64,000 bases of DNA from Methylovirgula ligni (GCF_004135935.1 NZ_CP025086.1:1054001-1118000); one strand, 5' to 3'; positions 27,793 through 37,814 are shown, counted from the first letter of the stretch. The notes: a model not told the origin generated them from the letters alone. Numbers and translations are program-made.

Positions 27793-28332
27793 ATGACAGC
27801 CATTGCCGACACGCCTTATGCCAAACTGGAGGCCGAAGGCCGGCTTCTGAAGCCCAGCCTGAAGGCGGATACGCATGTCGCGGGCAGGTTCGGTTTCCGC
27901 GGCGATATTTCCTATGACGATCCGGAAACCGTGCTGAAAGAGGTTTTCAGCGTTTCCGAAAGCGGCAAGCCGGCGATCGGCTTTCTGGCCGGGACCATCA
28001 AGGAATATGCGACATTGCCGAAACTCGTCGAAACCCTCGGCGACGTGCTCGACGCCGAAGGTAAATATATCATCTACGTCGCCGATATCCCGCTTGGCTG
28101 CCGCTGGTATGTGCCGCTCGGCGCCGCGAAAATCTTCGTCGTCGCGATCGACGAAACCAGCGTCTACAATGAACTGCTCGACGTTTTCTATGTCGATAAG
28201 ACCAAGCTCAAGAAATATGACACCTCCGCCAAGCTCGACGCCTTGGCCGATGTCGGCCTGAAATACGGGTCGCTTTCCGATTACGAGGCGATCTCCTACG
28301 AGGAAGGCCTGAAGCGACAGGCGGCAGCCTGA
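27793..28332 (+). CDS. hypothetical protein, family not recognised
   Basis: The 179-residue soluble product starts at an ATG with a GAGGA ribosome site seven bases upstream. It has no signal peptide or membrane segment. The centre (KPAIGFLAGTIKEYATLPKL, then GKYIIYVADIPLGCRWYVPL) alternates hydrophobic strands and helices like a compact alpha/beta fold. A YVDKTKLKKYD segment follows. The only cysteine visible lies in GCRWYVP. It stands alone between thiC and transaldolase, flanked by dispersed repeats. It is not the formaldehyde-activating enzyme despite similar length, and no function can be assigned. Confidence 0.76.
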   Translation: MTAIADTPYAKLEAEGRLLKPSLKADTHVAGRFGFRGDISYDDPETVLKEVFSVSESGKPAIGFLAGTIKEYATLPKLVETLGDVLDAEGKYIIYVADIPLGCRWYVPLGAAKIFVVAIDETSVYNELLDVFYVDKTKLKKYDTSAKLDALADVGLKYGSLSDYEAISYEEGLKRQAAA

Positions 28333-28422
28333 GGGCCGCGCCCGCGCGGCGGGGGGCTTGCGGTAAGAGCGCGGTTTTGACATCCGTCATGGGCGGGCCT
28401 ATTTGCCGCGCTATGTGAGGGT

Positions 28423-28495
28423 GTCATTGCGAACGAAGTGAAGCAATCCAGCCGCAGGTCATGGGTTGCTTCGTCGCTTCGCTCCTCGCAATGAC
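28423..28495. repeat. dispersed palindromic repeat, family A (full copy)
   Basis: GTCATTGCGAACGAAGTGAA at the left and TTCGCTCCTCGCAATGAC at the right are inverted. They form a long imperfect hairpin whose inner arms read GCAATCC and GGTTGC. It lies 26 bp before the transaldolase start. Confidence 0.75.
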
Positions 28496-28521
28496 GGCTC
28501 TTACCGATCCGGGACCATGCC

Positions 28522-29478
28522 ATGCCCTCGAAACTCGACCAGTTGAAGCAATGGACGATCGTTACCGCCGACTCCGGCGATATCGGTGCCATCGCGCAGT
28601 ACAAGCCGCAGGATTGCACCACCAATCCGTCGCTCATTCTCAAGGCAGCGGCGATGGAAGCGCATCAGGAGTTGGTGGAGGAGGCGATCCTCTGGGGCTT
28701 GAACCATAGCGCCGCGACGAGCCGTATCGCCCAGCGTCTTTCGGTCAATTTCGGCGCCGAGCTGACGAAGCTCGTGCCCGGTCGTGTCTCGACCGAGGTC
28801 GATGCCGATCTGTCCTTCGATGTCGAAGGTACGGTCGCGCAGGCGCGCGAGATCATCGCCGATTATCATCAGCGCGGCGTCGGGCGTGAACGCGTGCTGA
28901 TCAAGGTGGCCGCGACCTGGGAGGGCATCCAGGCTGCCGCGATGCTTCAGAAGGAAGCCATCGACGTCAATCTGACGCTGATCTTCTCGCTGGCGCAGGC
29001 GGCGGCGGCCTTCGAGGCTGGTGCTTATCTCATCTCGCCGTTCGTCGGCCGCATCCTCGACTGGCATGTGAAGAACGAGGGCAAGAGCTATACGGCCGAG
29101 ACCGATCCCGGCGTCGTCTCGGTACGCGAGATTTACGCCTATGCGAAAGCCTATGAGGCGAAGACGATCGTCATGGGCGCCTCGTTCCGCAATCAGGGCG
29201 AGATCGAAGCGCTCGCCGGCTGCGACAGCCTGACGATCGCGCCGGCGCTGCTCGACGCGCTGGCGAAGGATGAGGGCGCCTTGCCGCGCGCGCTGGAGCC
29301 GGAGAGCGCCAAGGCCAATCCCCCGGCGCAAATGTTCCTCGACGAGAAGAGCTTCCGCTACATGCTGAACGAAGATGCGATGGCGACGGAAAAGCTCGCC
29401 GAGGGCATCCGCGTCTTTTCGCGCGATCTGCAGGCTTTGCGCGAGCTTGTCTCGAAACGGCTGGCGCTGGCGGCTTGA
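28522..29478 (+). CDS. tal: transaldolase
   Basis: Transaldolase moves a dihydroxyacetone unit between sugar phosphates in the non-oxidative pentose phosphate pathway. The 318-residue product has the TalB-type start LDQLKQWTIVTADSGD, the NPSLI segment (TTNPSL) and the Schiff-base lysine in RVLIKVAATWEG. FISPFVGR-like sequence appears as ISPFVGRILDW, with TLIFSLAQA before it. The length matches the TalB subfamily. It appears to be a single-gene unit. Confidence 0.96.
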   Translation: MPSKLDQLKQWTIVTADSGDIGAIAQYKPQDCTTNPSLILKAAAMEAHQELVEEAILWGLNHSAATSRIAQRLSVNFGAELTKLVPGRVSTEVDADLSFDVEGTVAQAREIIADYHQRGVGRERVLIKVAATWEGIQAAAMLQKEAIDVNLTLIFSLAQAAAAFEAGAYLISPFVGRILDWHVKNEGKSYTAETDPGVVSVREIYAYAKAYEAKTIVMGASFRNQGEIEALAGCDSLTIAPALLDALAKDEGALPRALEPESAKANPPAQMFLDEKSFRYMLNEDAMATEKLAEGIRVFSRDLQALRELVSKRLALAA

Positions 29479-29494
29479 TCAAATATCGTTGGCC

Positions 29495-29524
29495 GGTCAA
29501 GGCCGGGCTCGTCCCGGCCATCCC
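29495..29524. repeat. dispersed palindromic repeat, family B (second copy)
   Basis: GGCCGGG, a 5-base loop and CCCGGCC form a hairpin, preceded by GTCAA and followed by ATCCC. It is similar to 27417-27449. It is directly downstream of tal and could end its transcript. Confidence 0.65.
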
Positions 29525-29545
29525 GCGGTTGGGGTGCGTGGCGCG

Positions 29546-30238
29546 ATGAAGAAGAGCGACATTATCAATCTTCTCGGCGCGAAATATGGATTCGTATCGC
29601 ATTTGGAAATATCGACGCCCAATACGGGTTTCCAATATGCGCTTATCGATCGAACCCAATATGCCCGCTGCGAGAGAGCGGTTTATGGCATCGTCGATGA
29701 GGACGCGCTTCTCGATCAGGACATCACCTATCGAACATCGCAACGCACCTCTTGCGGCATTGTCAACGCGTTATCGACCATGCCGCCGTTCGATCTCGTT
29801 TTCGTCGATCCGCACCACACTTACGAAAATAGCTTTGAGGATATCGTCGGCGCGTTCAGTCTCCTGCGTCAGGGCGGTGCGCTTGTCATCCATGACTGCA
29901 ATCCTCCCAATTCGCAGGTCGCTGCGCCGGATCTCACGCCCGGGGATTGGTGCGGCGTGACCTATTGGGCTTACATCGATTTCGTTCTCGGGCGCGCCGG
30001 CATCACCTATTACACCGTCGATACGGATTACGGGTGTGGTGTCGTTTTCAAGCAGCCGGGCCCGGACCGCGATACAAGCCGGCTGCAATTCGACTGGGTT
30101 CGAATGGCTTGGAATGACGATTCACGGTACGATTATTTTGACTGGAATCGCCAAAGACTTCTCAATCTCATCAGCGTCGACGAATTCCGAATTCGCGAAG
30201 GATTGCCGCTGCTCACGCCGCCTTCTGCTTCAGCGTGA
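29546..30238 (+). CDS. class I SAM-dependent methyltransferase-like protein
   Basis: The 230-residue product has FDLVFVDPHHTYENSFEDI followed by GGALVIHDCNPP. This is the beta4-beta5 region typical of the Methyltransf_24 type of SAM-dependent methyltransferases. The N-terminal SAM-binding loop, around KYGFVSHLEISTPNTG, is atypical and lacks a clear GxGxG. The codons are less GC-rich than those of the neighbours, suggesting acquisition. The substrate is unknown; relatives are often in surface-polysaccharide loci, but no such genes are nearby. It converges on the asd operon. Confidence 0.74.
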   Translation: MKKSDIINLLGAKYGFVSHLEISTPNTGFQYALIDRTQYARCERAVYGIVDEDALLDQDITYRTSQRTSCGIVNALSTMPPFDLVFVDPHHTYENSFEDIVGAFSLLRQGGALVIHDCNPPNSQVAAPDLTPGDWCGVTYWAYIDFVLGRAGITYYTVDTDYGCGVVFKQPGPDRDTSRLQFDWVRMAWNDDSRYDYFDWNRQRLLNLISVDEFRIREGLPLLTPPSASA

Positions 30239-30298
30239 TGAACGCGGCACGCAGGCGGGCGGGACCTGCGCCCGCTGCGTCGGGGCGTTGATCGCCAC

Positions 30299-30541
30299 TC
30301 AATTCATCAGGGTCACAATCGCATCGATCGCTTCGCCGTCGCGTACCAGCGCGATGCCGGCGCGGCCGGAGAGGTCTTCCCAGCTCGCCGCGGAACTTTC
30401 AAAGCGCAGGATCGTGTCGCCCGGCCGCATCCTGCCCTTCAGCTTTTGCCACGCCTCGCGAAAGCTCGAGCCGCCGAGTTCGGCGTCGATCTCTGCGACG
30501 CTGACCGGCGCTTTAAGCCATTCGACCGGCACGTCGGCCAT
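30299..30541 (-). CDS. small hypothetical protein downstream of asd
   Basis: An 80-residue frame starts one base after the asd stop on the same strand, so it is probably co-transcribed with asd. It has a helix-rich N-terminal half (EWLKAPVSVAEIDAELGG) and a strand-like second half (GDTILRFES, GIALVRDGEAIDAIVTL). No family is recognised with certainty. The tight spacing favours a real gene. Confidence 0.58.
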   Translation of the reverse strand: MADVPVEWLKAPVSVAEIDAELGGSSFREAWQKLKGRMRPGDTILRFESSAASWEDLSGRAGIALVRDGEAIDAIVTLMN

Positions 30542-30542
30542 G

Positions 30543-31577
30543 TCACGCCGCCTTCCGCTTCGGCGTGATGAGCTTGCGGTTGACGAGCAGCTCGGCGATC
30601 TGCACGGCGTTGAGCGCCGCGCCCTTGCGCAGATTGTCGGCGACGCACCAGAACGAGAGGCCGTTCTCGACCGTCGCGTCCTCGCGGATGCGCGAGACGA
30701 AGGTTGCGTCCTCGCCTGCCGCCTCGTGCGGCGTGATATAGCCGCCGGGCTCGTGCTTATCGATCACCAGAACGCCCGGCGCCTCGCGCAGAATGTCGCG
30801 CGCCTCGTCGGCCGTGATCGGCTTCTCGAATTCGACATTCACCGCCTCGGCATGGCTGATGAAGACCGGCACGCGCACACAGGTCGCGGTGAGCTTGATC
30901 TTCGGGTCGAGAATCTTCTTCGTCTCGGCCATCATCTTCCACTCTTCCTTGGTGGTGCCGTCCTCCATGAAGACGTCGATCTGCGGAATGAGGTTGAAGG
31001 CGATGCGCTTCGGGAACTTCTTCGTCTCGACGCTGTCGGAGACGAAAATCGCGCGCGTCTGGGCGAAAAGTTCGTCCATCGCCTCCTTGCCGGCGCCGGA
31101 AACGGATTGATAGGTCGCGACGACGACGCGCTTGATCGTCGCCGCGTCATGCAGCGGCTTCAGCGCGACGACGAGCTGCGCGGTCGAGCAATTCGGGTTG
31201 GCGATGATGTTCTTCTTCGCAAAGCCTCTCACCGCGTCGGCATTCACCTCCGGCACGATCAACGGCACGTCCGGGTCCATGCGCCAGGCCGAGGAATTAT
31301 CGATCACGACGCAGCCCTGACGGCCGATCTTCGGCGAATATTCCTTCGATATCGTGCCGCCGGCTGACATCAGGCAGATGTCGGTACCGGAGAAATCGTA
31401 GTTCTCCAGCGATTTGCAGACGAGGGTCTTGTCGCCATAGGACACGTCCGTCCCGATCGAGCGCGAGGATGCGAGCGCGACGACCTCATCGGCCGGAAAC
31501 CGCCGCTCGGCGAGAATATCGAGCATCTCGCGCCCGACATTGCCGGTGGCGCCGACGACGGCGACCTTGAAACCCAT
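30543..31577 (-). CDS. asd: aspartate-semialdehyde dehydrogenase Asd
   Basis: Asd reduces aspartyl phosphate to aspartate semialdehyde, the branch point to lysine, diaminopimelate, threonine and methionine. The 344-residue product has the NADP-binding GATGNVG (residues 9-15) and the active-site cysteine in ANPNCSTAQL. SGAGKEAMDEL and the ISHAEAVNVEFE segment with a catalytic histidine follow. The start at ATG 31577 matches the family N-terminus; upstream in-frame codons are not conserved. Confidence 0.97.
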   Translation of the reverse strand: MGFKVAVVGATGNVGREMLDILAERRFPADEVVALASSRSIGTDVSYGDKTLVCKSLENYDFSGTDICLMSAGGTISKEYSPKIGRQGCVVIDNSSAWRMDPDVPLIVPEVNADAVRGFAKKNIIANPNCSTAQLVVALKPLHDAATIKRVVVATYQSVSGAGKEAMDELFAQTRAIFVSDSVETKKFPKRIAFNLIPQIDVFMEDGTTKEEWKMMAETKKILDPKIKLTATCVRVPVFISHAEAVNVEFEKPITADEARDILREAPGVLVIDKHEPGGYITPHEAAGEDATFVSRIREDATVENGLSFWCVADNLRKGAALNAVQIAELLVNRKLITPKRKAA

Positions 31578-31804
31578 TTTTTTCTCCTTTGTGGCCGGGC
31601 AAGATCGTGCGCGGCCGCGCTGCCATAACAAAGATCGGGCGAAAAATCACCCGCGCAAGGGGCTTTAGAAGGGCCTTCAGCGCGGGCGAGATGGCGCGTG
31701 TAAAGCCAATATTGACCCTATCCGCAAAAGCGCGCTCCCCGGTAACCAGCGGCAAGCCCTGTCATGCGAGGCTGCCTCTGCCTTCCGCGAGGCGGGGAAT
31801 TTTC

Positions 31805-32641
31805 ATGCAGGCCACGCTCGACGACATCAGACCGTCACGGCGGGTCGAACTGCCGCAGCGGCTTCGCAAGCGCAAGCGCGGCGTTTCGATCCAGACCGCA
31901 GCAATCATGGCGATCCTCTTCGCCGCCGGTCTGGTGCTCATCTGCGGCCGCGAGGCGCCGCCAAGCCAGCCCGAGACTCAAGTGGTGGCCGCGCCGCCGC
32001 CGGAATGGACCGATATCGCCCATCCGCTCGCGCTTTTCGACCTGTCAGCGCCGCAGTTCGCCCACCTGCCGCAAGACTATGCCGCCCGGCGCAATCGGCT
32101 CGGCGGCGGGCGGCAGGACATTCTCACCTTCGGCCGCCTCGACGGCGGCGATCCCTTCTTCCGGCTGACGCTCTACCGCGTCGGCGGCGAGGCGGTGCCG
32201 GATGTGCCGCTCTTTGTCGATCTGGTCCGTGCCGCGGCGGCCATCGATCTCGCGATCACCCGCAGCGCCAATCCCGCGAATCTGCCGACAAGGTTCGGGC
32301 CGCTTGAGACGGCGGACATCGACCTCGCCGCCGGCGCCGCGATGGCGGTGCCGTGCCTGGGCTTTCGCGGCGCCGGGCTGGGCGGCGCCTTCCGGCTCAG
32401 CGGCTTCGCTTGCGGCACCAAGGCCCGGCCGATGTCACGGCCGGCGCTCGCCTGCCTCATCGACCGGCTCGAATTTGACGGCGAGGGCGGCGATCCGGCG
32501 CTGGCGCGCTATTTCGTCGAATCAGAGATGAATCGCGGCCGGGCCTGCGCGGGGACAACGCGCGCTCCGGACCCGGCCAGGGCGAACTGGATCGACGAAG
32601 ATGATGCACCGCCGCCACTCCGGCTGCGAAAAATGCGCTGA
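31805..32641 (+). CDS. hypothetical single-span membrane protein
   Basis: The 278-residue product has a short basic N-terminal segment (RLRKRKRG). One membrane helix (IMAILFAAGLVLICG, about residues 38-52) follows, then a long periplasmic-looking domain with ALFDLSAPQFAHLPQDYAAR and two later cysteine-containing stretches. Cysteines around AVPCLGF and SGFACGT may form a disulfide. No family is recognised. It is divergent from asd with a 227-bp spacer. Confidence 0.74.
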   Translation: MQATLDDIRPSRRVELPQRLRKRKRGVSIQTAAIMAILFAAGLVLICGREAPPSQPETQVVAAPPPEWTDIAHPLALFDLSAPQFAHLPQDYAARRNRLGGGRQDILTFGRLDGGDPFFRLTLYRVGGEAVPDVPLFVDLVRAAAAIDLAITRSANPANLPTRFGPLETADIDLAAGAAMAVPCLGFRGAGLGGAFRLSGFACGTKARPMSRPALACLIDRLEFDGEGGDPALARYFVESEMNRGRACAGTTRAPDPARANWIDEDDAPPPLRLRKMR

Positions 32642-32769
32642 ATCGGCATTTGGCCCCGTGTCGGGCGCTTTGTCATTCGCCCCGCGGGAAAAGCCCGGCT
32701 AAAATAACGCGCCAGGGTTGGCCCGCCGAATCGGGCGGCTGCCGCTTGGGGCGGAAGGAAAGTTCATTC

Positions 32770-33126
32770 ATGCGTCCGATTTCGATGTTCCTGCTGGCCG
32801 TGACCGCTTTCGGCGCCGGCGCCCTTGCCTCCGCTCCCGGCGCCCTCGCGGCGCATAAGCATCATCATCATGCTGCCGTCGTCTATTCCAGCGATCAGCC
32901 GCCGCTGACGGTCAACAAGCGGAGCTGGCTCGATCCGGGCAATGTCGTGCCGCAGGGCTCGGAGCAGAATTACGTGACCGCCACGACCGGCTTCAACCAG
33001 ACGCCGGATCAGGCCTATTTCCCCTCGCGTTTCCACGAGGATAGCCTGCCGCAGCCGCTCTATCCGACCGGCCGCCCGAAGCCGCTGGTCGATTTCTGGA
33101 CGCCCGCCTATCCGCCTTATCAATAA
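32770..33126 (+). CDS. small exported histidine/proline-containing protein
   Basis: The 118-residue product has a signal peptide (MRPISMFLLAVTAFGAGALA, cleavage near ALAA). A KHHHH stretch comes next, then a Pro/Tyr/Asp-rich extended sequence ending in TPAYPPYQ. Such small secreted proteins of Hyphomicrobiales have no known function. The histidines might bind metal. It converges on xthA with a 16-bp gap. Confidence 0.7.
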   Translation: MRPISMFLLAVTAFGAGALASAPGALAAHKHHHHAAVVYSSDQPPLTVNKRSWLDPGNVVPQGSEQNYVTATTGFNQTPDQAYFPSRFHEDSLPQPLYPTGRPKPLVDFWTPAYPPYQ

Positions 33127-33142
33127 GGGATTGGAGGCGGGA

Positions 33143-33994
33143 TCAGGCGCCGAAATCGAAATGCGCCAGCACCGGCACATGGTCCGAGGGGCGCTCCCAG
33201 CCGCGGCTCTCGCGTAGAATCTTCATGCCGGTCAGCGCCGGTGCCAGGCTTTGGCTCGTCCAGATATGGTCGAGCCGGCGGCCCTTGTCGGCCAAGGCCC
33301 AATTGGGCGAGCGATAGCTCCACCACGTATAAAGCTTTTGCTCGGGCGGCACGTAGCGGCGCAAGGCATCGACCCAGGGGCCGGCGGCAAAGACCTGGCC
33401 GAGCTTTTCCACCTCGATGGGCGTGTGGCTCACCACTTTAAGCAGCGCCTTGTGGTTCCAGACATCGGTTTCGAGCGGCGCGATATTGAGGTCGCCGACC
33501 ATCACCGCGTCGCCGCCAGCAATGCCATCCGCCGCGATCCAGGCCGTCATTTCGTCCAGAAAGGCGAGCTTGTGGGCGAATTTCGGATTGATCCCGGGGT
33601 CGGGCTCGTCGCCGCCCGCCGGCACGTAGAAATTATGCAGCGTGAAGGCGCGCTCATCGGTCGGCGCCAGTGTCACGCTGATGTGGCGGGCGTCGCCCTT
33701 GTCGCAGAAGGGGCGCCGGTCGATAATTCCGAACGGAATTTTCGAGACGATTGCGACGCCGTGATAGCCCTTCTGGCCGTTGATCGCGATGTGCTCGTAG
33801 CCCCATTTGCGGAAGGCCGCCGCGGGGAATTCGGCGTCGCGGCATTTCGTTTCCTGCAAGCAGAGAACATCTGGCGCGTGGTCTGCGAGGAATTTGCCGA
33901 CGAGATCGATGCGCAGGCGGACGGAATTGATATTCCAGGTGGCGAGGGTGAAGGGCAATTTCAACTCTGGAACTTGTTTCATCCGATTGAACAT
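33143..33994 (-). CDS. xthA: exodeoxyribonuclease III
   Basis: Exonuclease III removes damaged 3' ends and cleaves abasic sites in base-excision repair. The 283-residue product has the family motifs ATWNINSVR, LQETKC and GDLNIAP (catalytic aspartate and asparagine). RRLDHIW and PSDHVPV follow at the C-terminus, the last with the catalytic histidine. Starts at 33994 and 33982 are both possible; the conserved sequence begins near FTLATWN. Confidence 0.95.
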   Translation of the reverse strand: MFNRMKQVPELKLPFTLATWNINSVRLRIDLVGKFLADHAPDVLCLQETKCRDAEFPAAAFRKWGYEHIAINGQKGYHGVAIVSKIPFGIIDRRPFCDKGDARHISVTLAPTDERAFTLHNFYVPAGGDEPDPGINPKFAHKLAFLDEMTAWIAADGIAGGDAVMVGDLNIAPLETDVWNHKALLKVVSHTPIEVEKLGQVFAAGPWVDALRRYVPPEQKLYTWWSYRSPNWALADKGRRLDHIWTSQSLAPALTGMKILRESRGWERPSDHVPVLAHFDFGA

Positions 33995-34318
33995 GCGCGA
34001 GCCTGGCCGGCAAGAAAAGCTTCGCTCCGGTCACAGGTTTTTGGTGGCGTGTCTGTATGCGCTTTTCGCATTCCGCTCGGGCAAAAAAATAGGGCGCCCG
34101 ACCGAGATCGGACGCCCCGTGGAGCGACACTGTGCCGGGAGGGGTTCCGGCGAAGCCAGCGGGACAGAACGGGGGGAATTCGTCAGGCCGGCCGTATCAC
34201 TCTCCGCAAATCAGATAGGTCCGGCCAGAAGGCCCTGCAAGAGAGGTCCCTGAAAATTACCAATTGTTAAGCTGCGGGAGCAGGTCCGGGAAAGCGGAGG
34301 CTTTTCAATAAATTCCGG
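33995..34318. other. 324-bp intergenic region between xthA and lolA
   Basis: It holds the lolA terminator (34083-34117) and, to its left, the upstream region of xthA. The remainder (34118-34318) contains no supportable gene or clear motif. Confidence 0.5.
34083..34117 (-). terminator. Rho-independent terminator downstream of lolA
   Basis: Read on the minus strand, GGGCGTCCGA and TCGGGCGCCC pair over 10 bp around a six-base loop. They are followed by TA and seven T. It would end transcription of lolA, about 200 bp after its stop. Confidence 0.8.
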
Positions 34319-35071
34319 CTAATTCTGGTTCATGAAGCGGCTACTGGAACTGTCGAGCCGGTTGGCGTGGATCTGGAAAACGGAGGGGTCCGGCGGCGTT
34401 CTCAGATCGACATTGAAGAGCGAGACAAGAGTTTCGTTGCCCTGCGGATCGGTGACTTCCCATTGCTTGAGCGCAAAAGTCGCGGGATCGAACATCAGCT
34501 TGATGCGCGAGGTGCCGCCGAAGGTCTCCTTGTCGACGACCGTGATCGTCACATTGTCCGGATCGCTGGTCACGTCCTGAACCAGCACGTCGCGGGTGAG
34601 ATCGATCCTGTCCTTGAGCAGGAATTTCAGCGGCGTCTGCCAGATGAAATAGAAGTCCTGCGTCGCCAGCTTGCGGTCGACCACCGCGACTGTCAGGCCA
34701 TCGGCGACAATGTCGAGCGTTGCGGGCTCGGCATATTCGAAGCGCAGCTTGCCCGGCTTCTGCAGATAGATTTTGCCTTCCGAGCGCCGGTCGCCGCTGA
34801 TCTGGACGAAATCGCCGATCATCGTGCGCGTCCCGTTGAAATAATCGTTAGCCTTCTGGATCGCGACAGTGGGGTCGATCGGCTGGAAGGGCTGCGCCGG
34901 CGCTCCCGGAGCAGCAGCGGGCGGAGTGGCTGGCGTCGGCGTGATCTCGACCGGGCGGGGCTTCGGCAGCGGCGCCGCGGTGGGATCGGCGAAGGCGGCC
35001 GCTGGCAGGGTCAAGGCCGCAGCGAGAAGCAACCCGAAAACGCCCGCGCGATCAAAAACAGTCATCGACAT
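34319..35071 (-). CDS. lolA: outer-membrane lipoprotein carrier LolA family
   Basis: LolA ferries lipoproteins across the periplasm from the LolCDE transporter to the outer membrane. The 250-residue product has a signal peptide, then an unusual proline/alanine-rich linker (residues about 28-60). The LolA domain follows, with NDYFNGTRTMIGDFVQIS and GKIYLQKPGKLRFEY, both characteristic. Its partner genes are not here. ATG 35071 has an AGGCGAG ribosome site; an ATG six bases later is possible. It is encoded downstream of ftsK, as in many Rhizobiales. Confidence 0.88.
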   Translation of the reverse strand: MSMTVFDRAGVFGLLLAAALTLPAAAFADPTAAPLPKPRPVEITPTPATPPAAAPGAPAQPFQPIDPTVAIQKANDYFNGTRTMIGDFVQISGDRRSEGKIYLQKPGKLRFEYAEPATLDIVADGLTVAVVDRKLATQDFYFIWQTPLKFLLKDRIDLTRDVLVQDVTSDPDNVTITVVDKETFGGTSRIKLMFDPATFALKQWEVTDPQGNETLVSLFNVDLRTPPDPSVFQIHANRLDSSSSRFMNQN

Positions 35072-35237
35072 ACATCTCGCCTTTCGCGCCGGCCGTGATT
35101 CGCTCTCGTGGAGATTTATAGCACGGGCCAACCGCTTCCCGCGCGGCTGTGCCGCAAGTCATCCGGCCACTTTGATTGCCGCGAGCGGTAACGGGGCGAT
35201 GTGGCGGCAATAGGACAGTTCGCCGAGCGCCTTTGCC

Positions 35238-37814
35238 CTAATAATCGGCACCCGGCTCGAAGGCGCCACGGTCGATGCCGCCGCCGACCAGAATGGTGCG
35301 CTTGCCGGAATGGTTCGGAGCGCTGACGACGCCTTCCTTCTCCATCCGCTCGACCAGCGAGGCGGCCTTGTTGTAGCCGACCGAAAGGCGGCGCTGCACA
35401 TAGCTCGTCGAGCACTTCTTGTCGCGCAGAACGATGGCGACGGCGCGATCGTAGAGATCGCCGCCTTCCTCGCCCTCGGCGCCGGTCGGGAAGCCCTCAC
35501 CGTCCTCGCCCTGCGGATCGTCCTCGACCGTGATGGCATCGAGATATTCCGGTGCGCCCTGGCTCTTCAGGTGCGCGACGATCTTCTCGACTTCGCCGTC
35601 GGAGACAAAGGGGCCGTGCACGCGGATGATACGGCCCCCGCCCGCCATGTAGAGCATGTCGCCCTGGCCGAGCAATTGTTCGGCGCCCTGCTCGCCGAGA
35701 ATGGTGCGGCTATCGATCTTCGATGTCACCTGGAAGGAAACGCGGGTCGGGAAGTTCGCCTTGATCGTGCCGGTGATGACATCGACGGAGGGACGTTGCG
35801 TCGCCATGATGAGATGGATGCCGGCCGCGCGAGCCATTTGCGCGAGCCGCTGGATCGCGCCTTCAATGTCCTTGCCGGCGACCATCATCAAGTCGGCCAT
35901 TTCGTCGACGATGATGACGAGATAGGGCAGGGGCGAAAGCTCCATTTCCTCCTGCTCGTAGACCGCCTCGCCGGTTTCGCGGTCGAAGCCGGTCTGCACC
36001 GTGCGGGTAATGGTCTGGCGCTTGGCGGCAGCCTCGGCGATCTTGGCGTTGAAGCCGTCGATATTGCGCACGCCGAGCTTCGACATTTTCTTGTAGCGGT
36101 CTTCCATCTCGCGCACCGCCCATTTGAGCGCGACGATGGCCTTCTTCGGGTCGGTGACGACGGGGGTCAGAAGATGCGGGATGCCGTCGTAGACGGAAAG
36201 CTCGAGCATCTTGGGATCGACCATGATCAGCCGGCACTGATCCGGCCGCAGCCGGTAGAGCAGCGACAGAATCATCGTATTGATGGCGACGGATTTGCCG
36301 GAGCCAGTGGTGCCGGCAACCAGCAGATGCGGCATGCGGGCAAGATCGACGATGATCGGTTCGCCGCCGATCGTCTTGCCGAGCGCGATGGCGAGGCTGT
36401 GTTTCGCGGTCTCGAAATCCTGCGAGGCAAGAAGCTCGCGCAGGAAAACGGTTTCACGGCGCTGGTTCGGCAGTTCGATGCCGATGACGTTGCGGCCTTG
36501 CACGACCGCGACGCGGGCCGAAACCGCCGACATCGAGCGCGCGATATCGTCGGCAAGGCCAATGACGCGCGCCGACTTGATACCCGGGGCGGGCTCAAGT
36601 TCGTAAAGCGTGACGACGGGGCCCGGGCGCACGTTGATGATCTCGCCCTTGACGCCGAAATCGTCGAGCACGCCTTCGAGCAGGCGCGCATTCTGCTGCA
36701 GGGCTTCCTCGGAGACGCGCGCCGTCGTTCCGCGCTTTGGCTCGCTCAACATCAGCAGCGGCGGGAGCTGATATTTGGCCTTGCTCAGCTTCTCCAGCAT
36801 TGAGGGTTGAATTTCGCGCTGCAGGCGCTGGCCGCTCTTGAGGTTGGCCGCACCGGGGGTCACACGGCTGCGGCCGGCGGACAACGGCGGCGCCATAGCG
36901 TCCGCATCCGCCTCCGCCGCCTGTTGCGCGGCGGCGCGGGCGGCTGGCGGCGCATAGGCGCTGGGCTCGAAGCCGAGGTCGAAATTCGGGTCTTCGCGCA
37001 TGTGCCGTTGATCGAGCGAGGCGCCGACGCGGCGGGCCGCATCCTGCCAGGGCGCGGGGCTCGGCCGCGTCTCGCGCCGTCTGGCGAGCATCCGCGAAAG
37101 GCCGGCTTTGGCCGACAACAAGCCGTGAATCACGCCGCCGACGGCGACCAGCGCAAAGCCCGGCTCGCCGGCGATGTCCTCCTCCTCGCCGCCGCGCTTG
37201 CGCTTGACCGGCGCCGGTTCCTCGTCCTCGTCGTCGTCGGGATAGGCCTCGGGCTTGGTCGGGCCGACTGCGGCGGCGAGCGCGAGAATGGCGACCGCCG
37301 CGAAGATCACGGCGAGAATCAGCGTGGTCACGCCATGCGCACTAAAAATGTGCTTGGGGATGAAGAGAAGGGCATCGCCAAGGACGCCGCCCAGGCCGGT
37401 CGGCAACGGCCAGCGGCTTGTCACCGGCAAAACCGCGGCAAAGCCTGTCGCCGCGACGCTGCCGATCAGCCAGAAGAGAATGCGCCAGCCGATTCGATCG
37501 AGCCGCCGCGCCCGCAACAGCCGCCAGCCCCAGATCGCGGGCGGCCCCAGCAGCGCCAGCGCGGCAAGCCCCAGCATCTGCATGAAAACGTCGGCGGTGA
37601 CGGCGCCGGGGACGCCGAGGAGGTTATGAACCGGGGCGCCGGTGGCGTGATTGAGGCTGGGATCCTGGACCGACCAGGTGAGCAGCGCGAGGGCGAGTGC
37701 TCCGGTGCCGGAAACCAGCGCCAAACCGGTGATTTCGGCCGCGCGGCGCGCCGCGAAAAGGCGCAGCGGGTCCGGGATGTGGTCCAAGGCCGTGAAACTG
37801 GTCGTCGTACGCAT
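35238..37814 (-). CDS. ftsK: DNA translocase FtsK
   Basis: FtsK anchors at the septum and pumps DNA to resolve and clear chromosome termini. The 858-residue product has about four N-terminal membrane helices (to residue about 190) and a short charged linker. The RecA-like motor has Walker [10 protein letters not shown], Walker [13 protein letters not shown] and [13 protein letters not shown]. The C-terminal gamma winged helix ([18 protein letters not shown]) binds KOPS sites. The linker is short compared with E. coli, as usual in alphaproteobacteria. A TTG start 24 bases upstream is the alternative. Confidence 0.97.
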   Translation of the reverse strand: MRTTTSFTALDHIPDPLRLFAARRAAEITGLALVSGTGALALALLTWSVQDPSLNHATGAPVHNLLGVPGAVTADVFMQMLGLAALALLGPPAIWGWRLLRARRLDRIGWRILFWLIGSVAATGFAAVLPVTSRWPLPTGLGGVLGDALLFIPKHIFSAHGVTTLILAVIFAAVAILALAAAVGPTKPEAYPDDDEDEEPAPVKRKRGGEEEDIAGEPGFALVAVGGVIHGLLSAKAGLSRMLARRRETRPSPAPWQDAARRVGASLDQRHMREDPNFDLGFEPSAYAPPAARAAAQQAAEADADAMAPPLSAGRSRVTPGAANLKSGQRLQREIQPSMLEKLSKAKYQLPPLLMLSEPKRGTTARVSEEALQQNARLLEGVLDDFGVKGEIINVRPGPVVTLYELEPAPGIKSARVIGLADDIARSMSAVSARVAVVQGRNVIGIELPNQRRETVFLRELLASQDFETAKHSLAIALGKTIGGEPIIVDLARMPHLLVAGTTGSGKSVAINTMILSLLYRLRPDQCRLIMVDPKMLELSVYDGIPHLLTPVVTDPKKAIVALKWAVREMEDRYKKMSKLGVRNIDGFNAKIAEAAAKRQTITRTVQTGFDRETGEAVYEQEEMELSPLPYLVIIVDEMADLMMVAGKDIEGAIQRLAQMARAAGIHLIMATQRPSVDVITGTIKANFPTRVSFQVTSKIDSRTILGEQGAEQLLGQGDMLYMAGGGRIIRVHGPFVSDGEVEKIVAHLKSQGAPEYLDAITVEDDPQGEDGEGFPTGAEGEEGGDLYDRAVAIVLRDKKCSTSYVQRRLSVGYNKAASLVERMEKEGVVSAPNHSGKRTILVGGGIDRGAFEPGADY

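Noticed and set aside
27793-28332. Formaldehyde-activating enzyme (Fae)
   Set aside because: Length is similar, but the characteristic Fae sequence segments are missing.
35310-36803. 497-codon frame opposite ftsK
   Set aside because: Shadow of ftsK on the other strand; no domain, no ribosome site.
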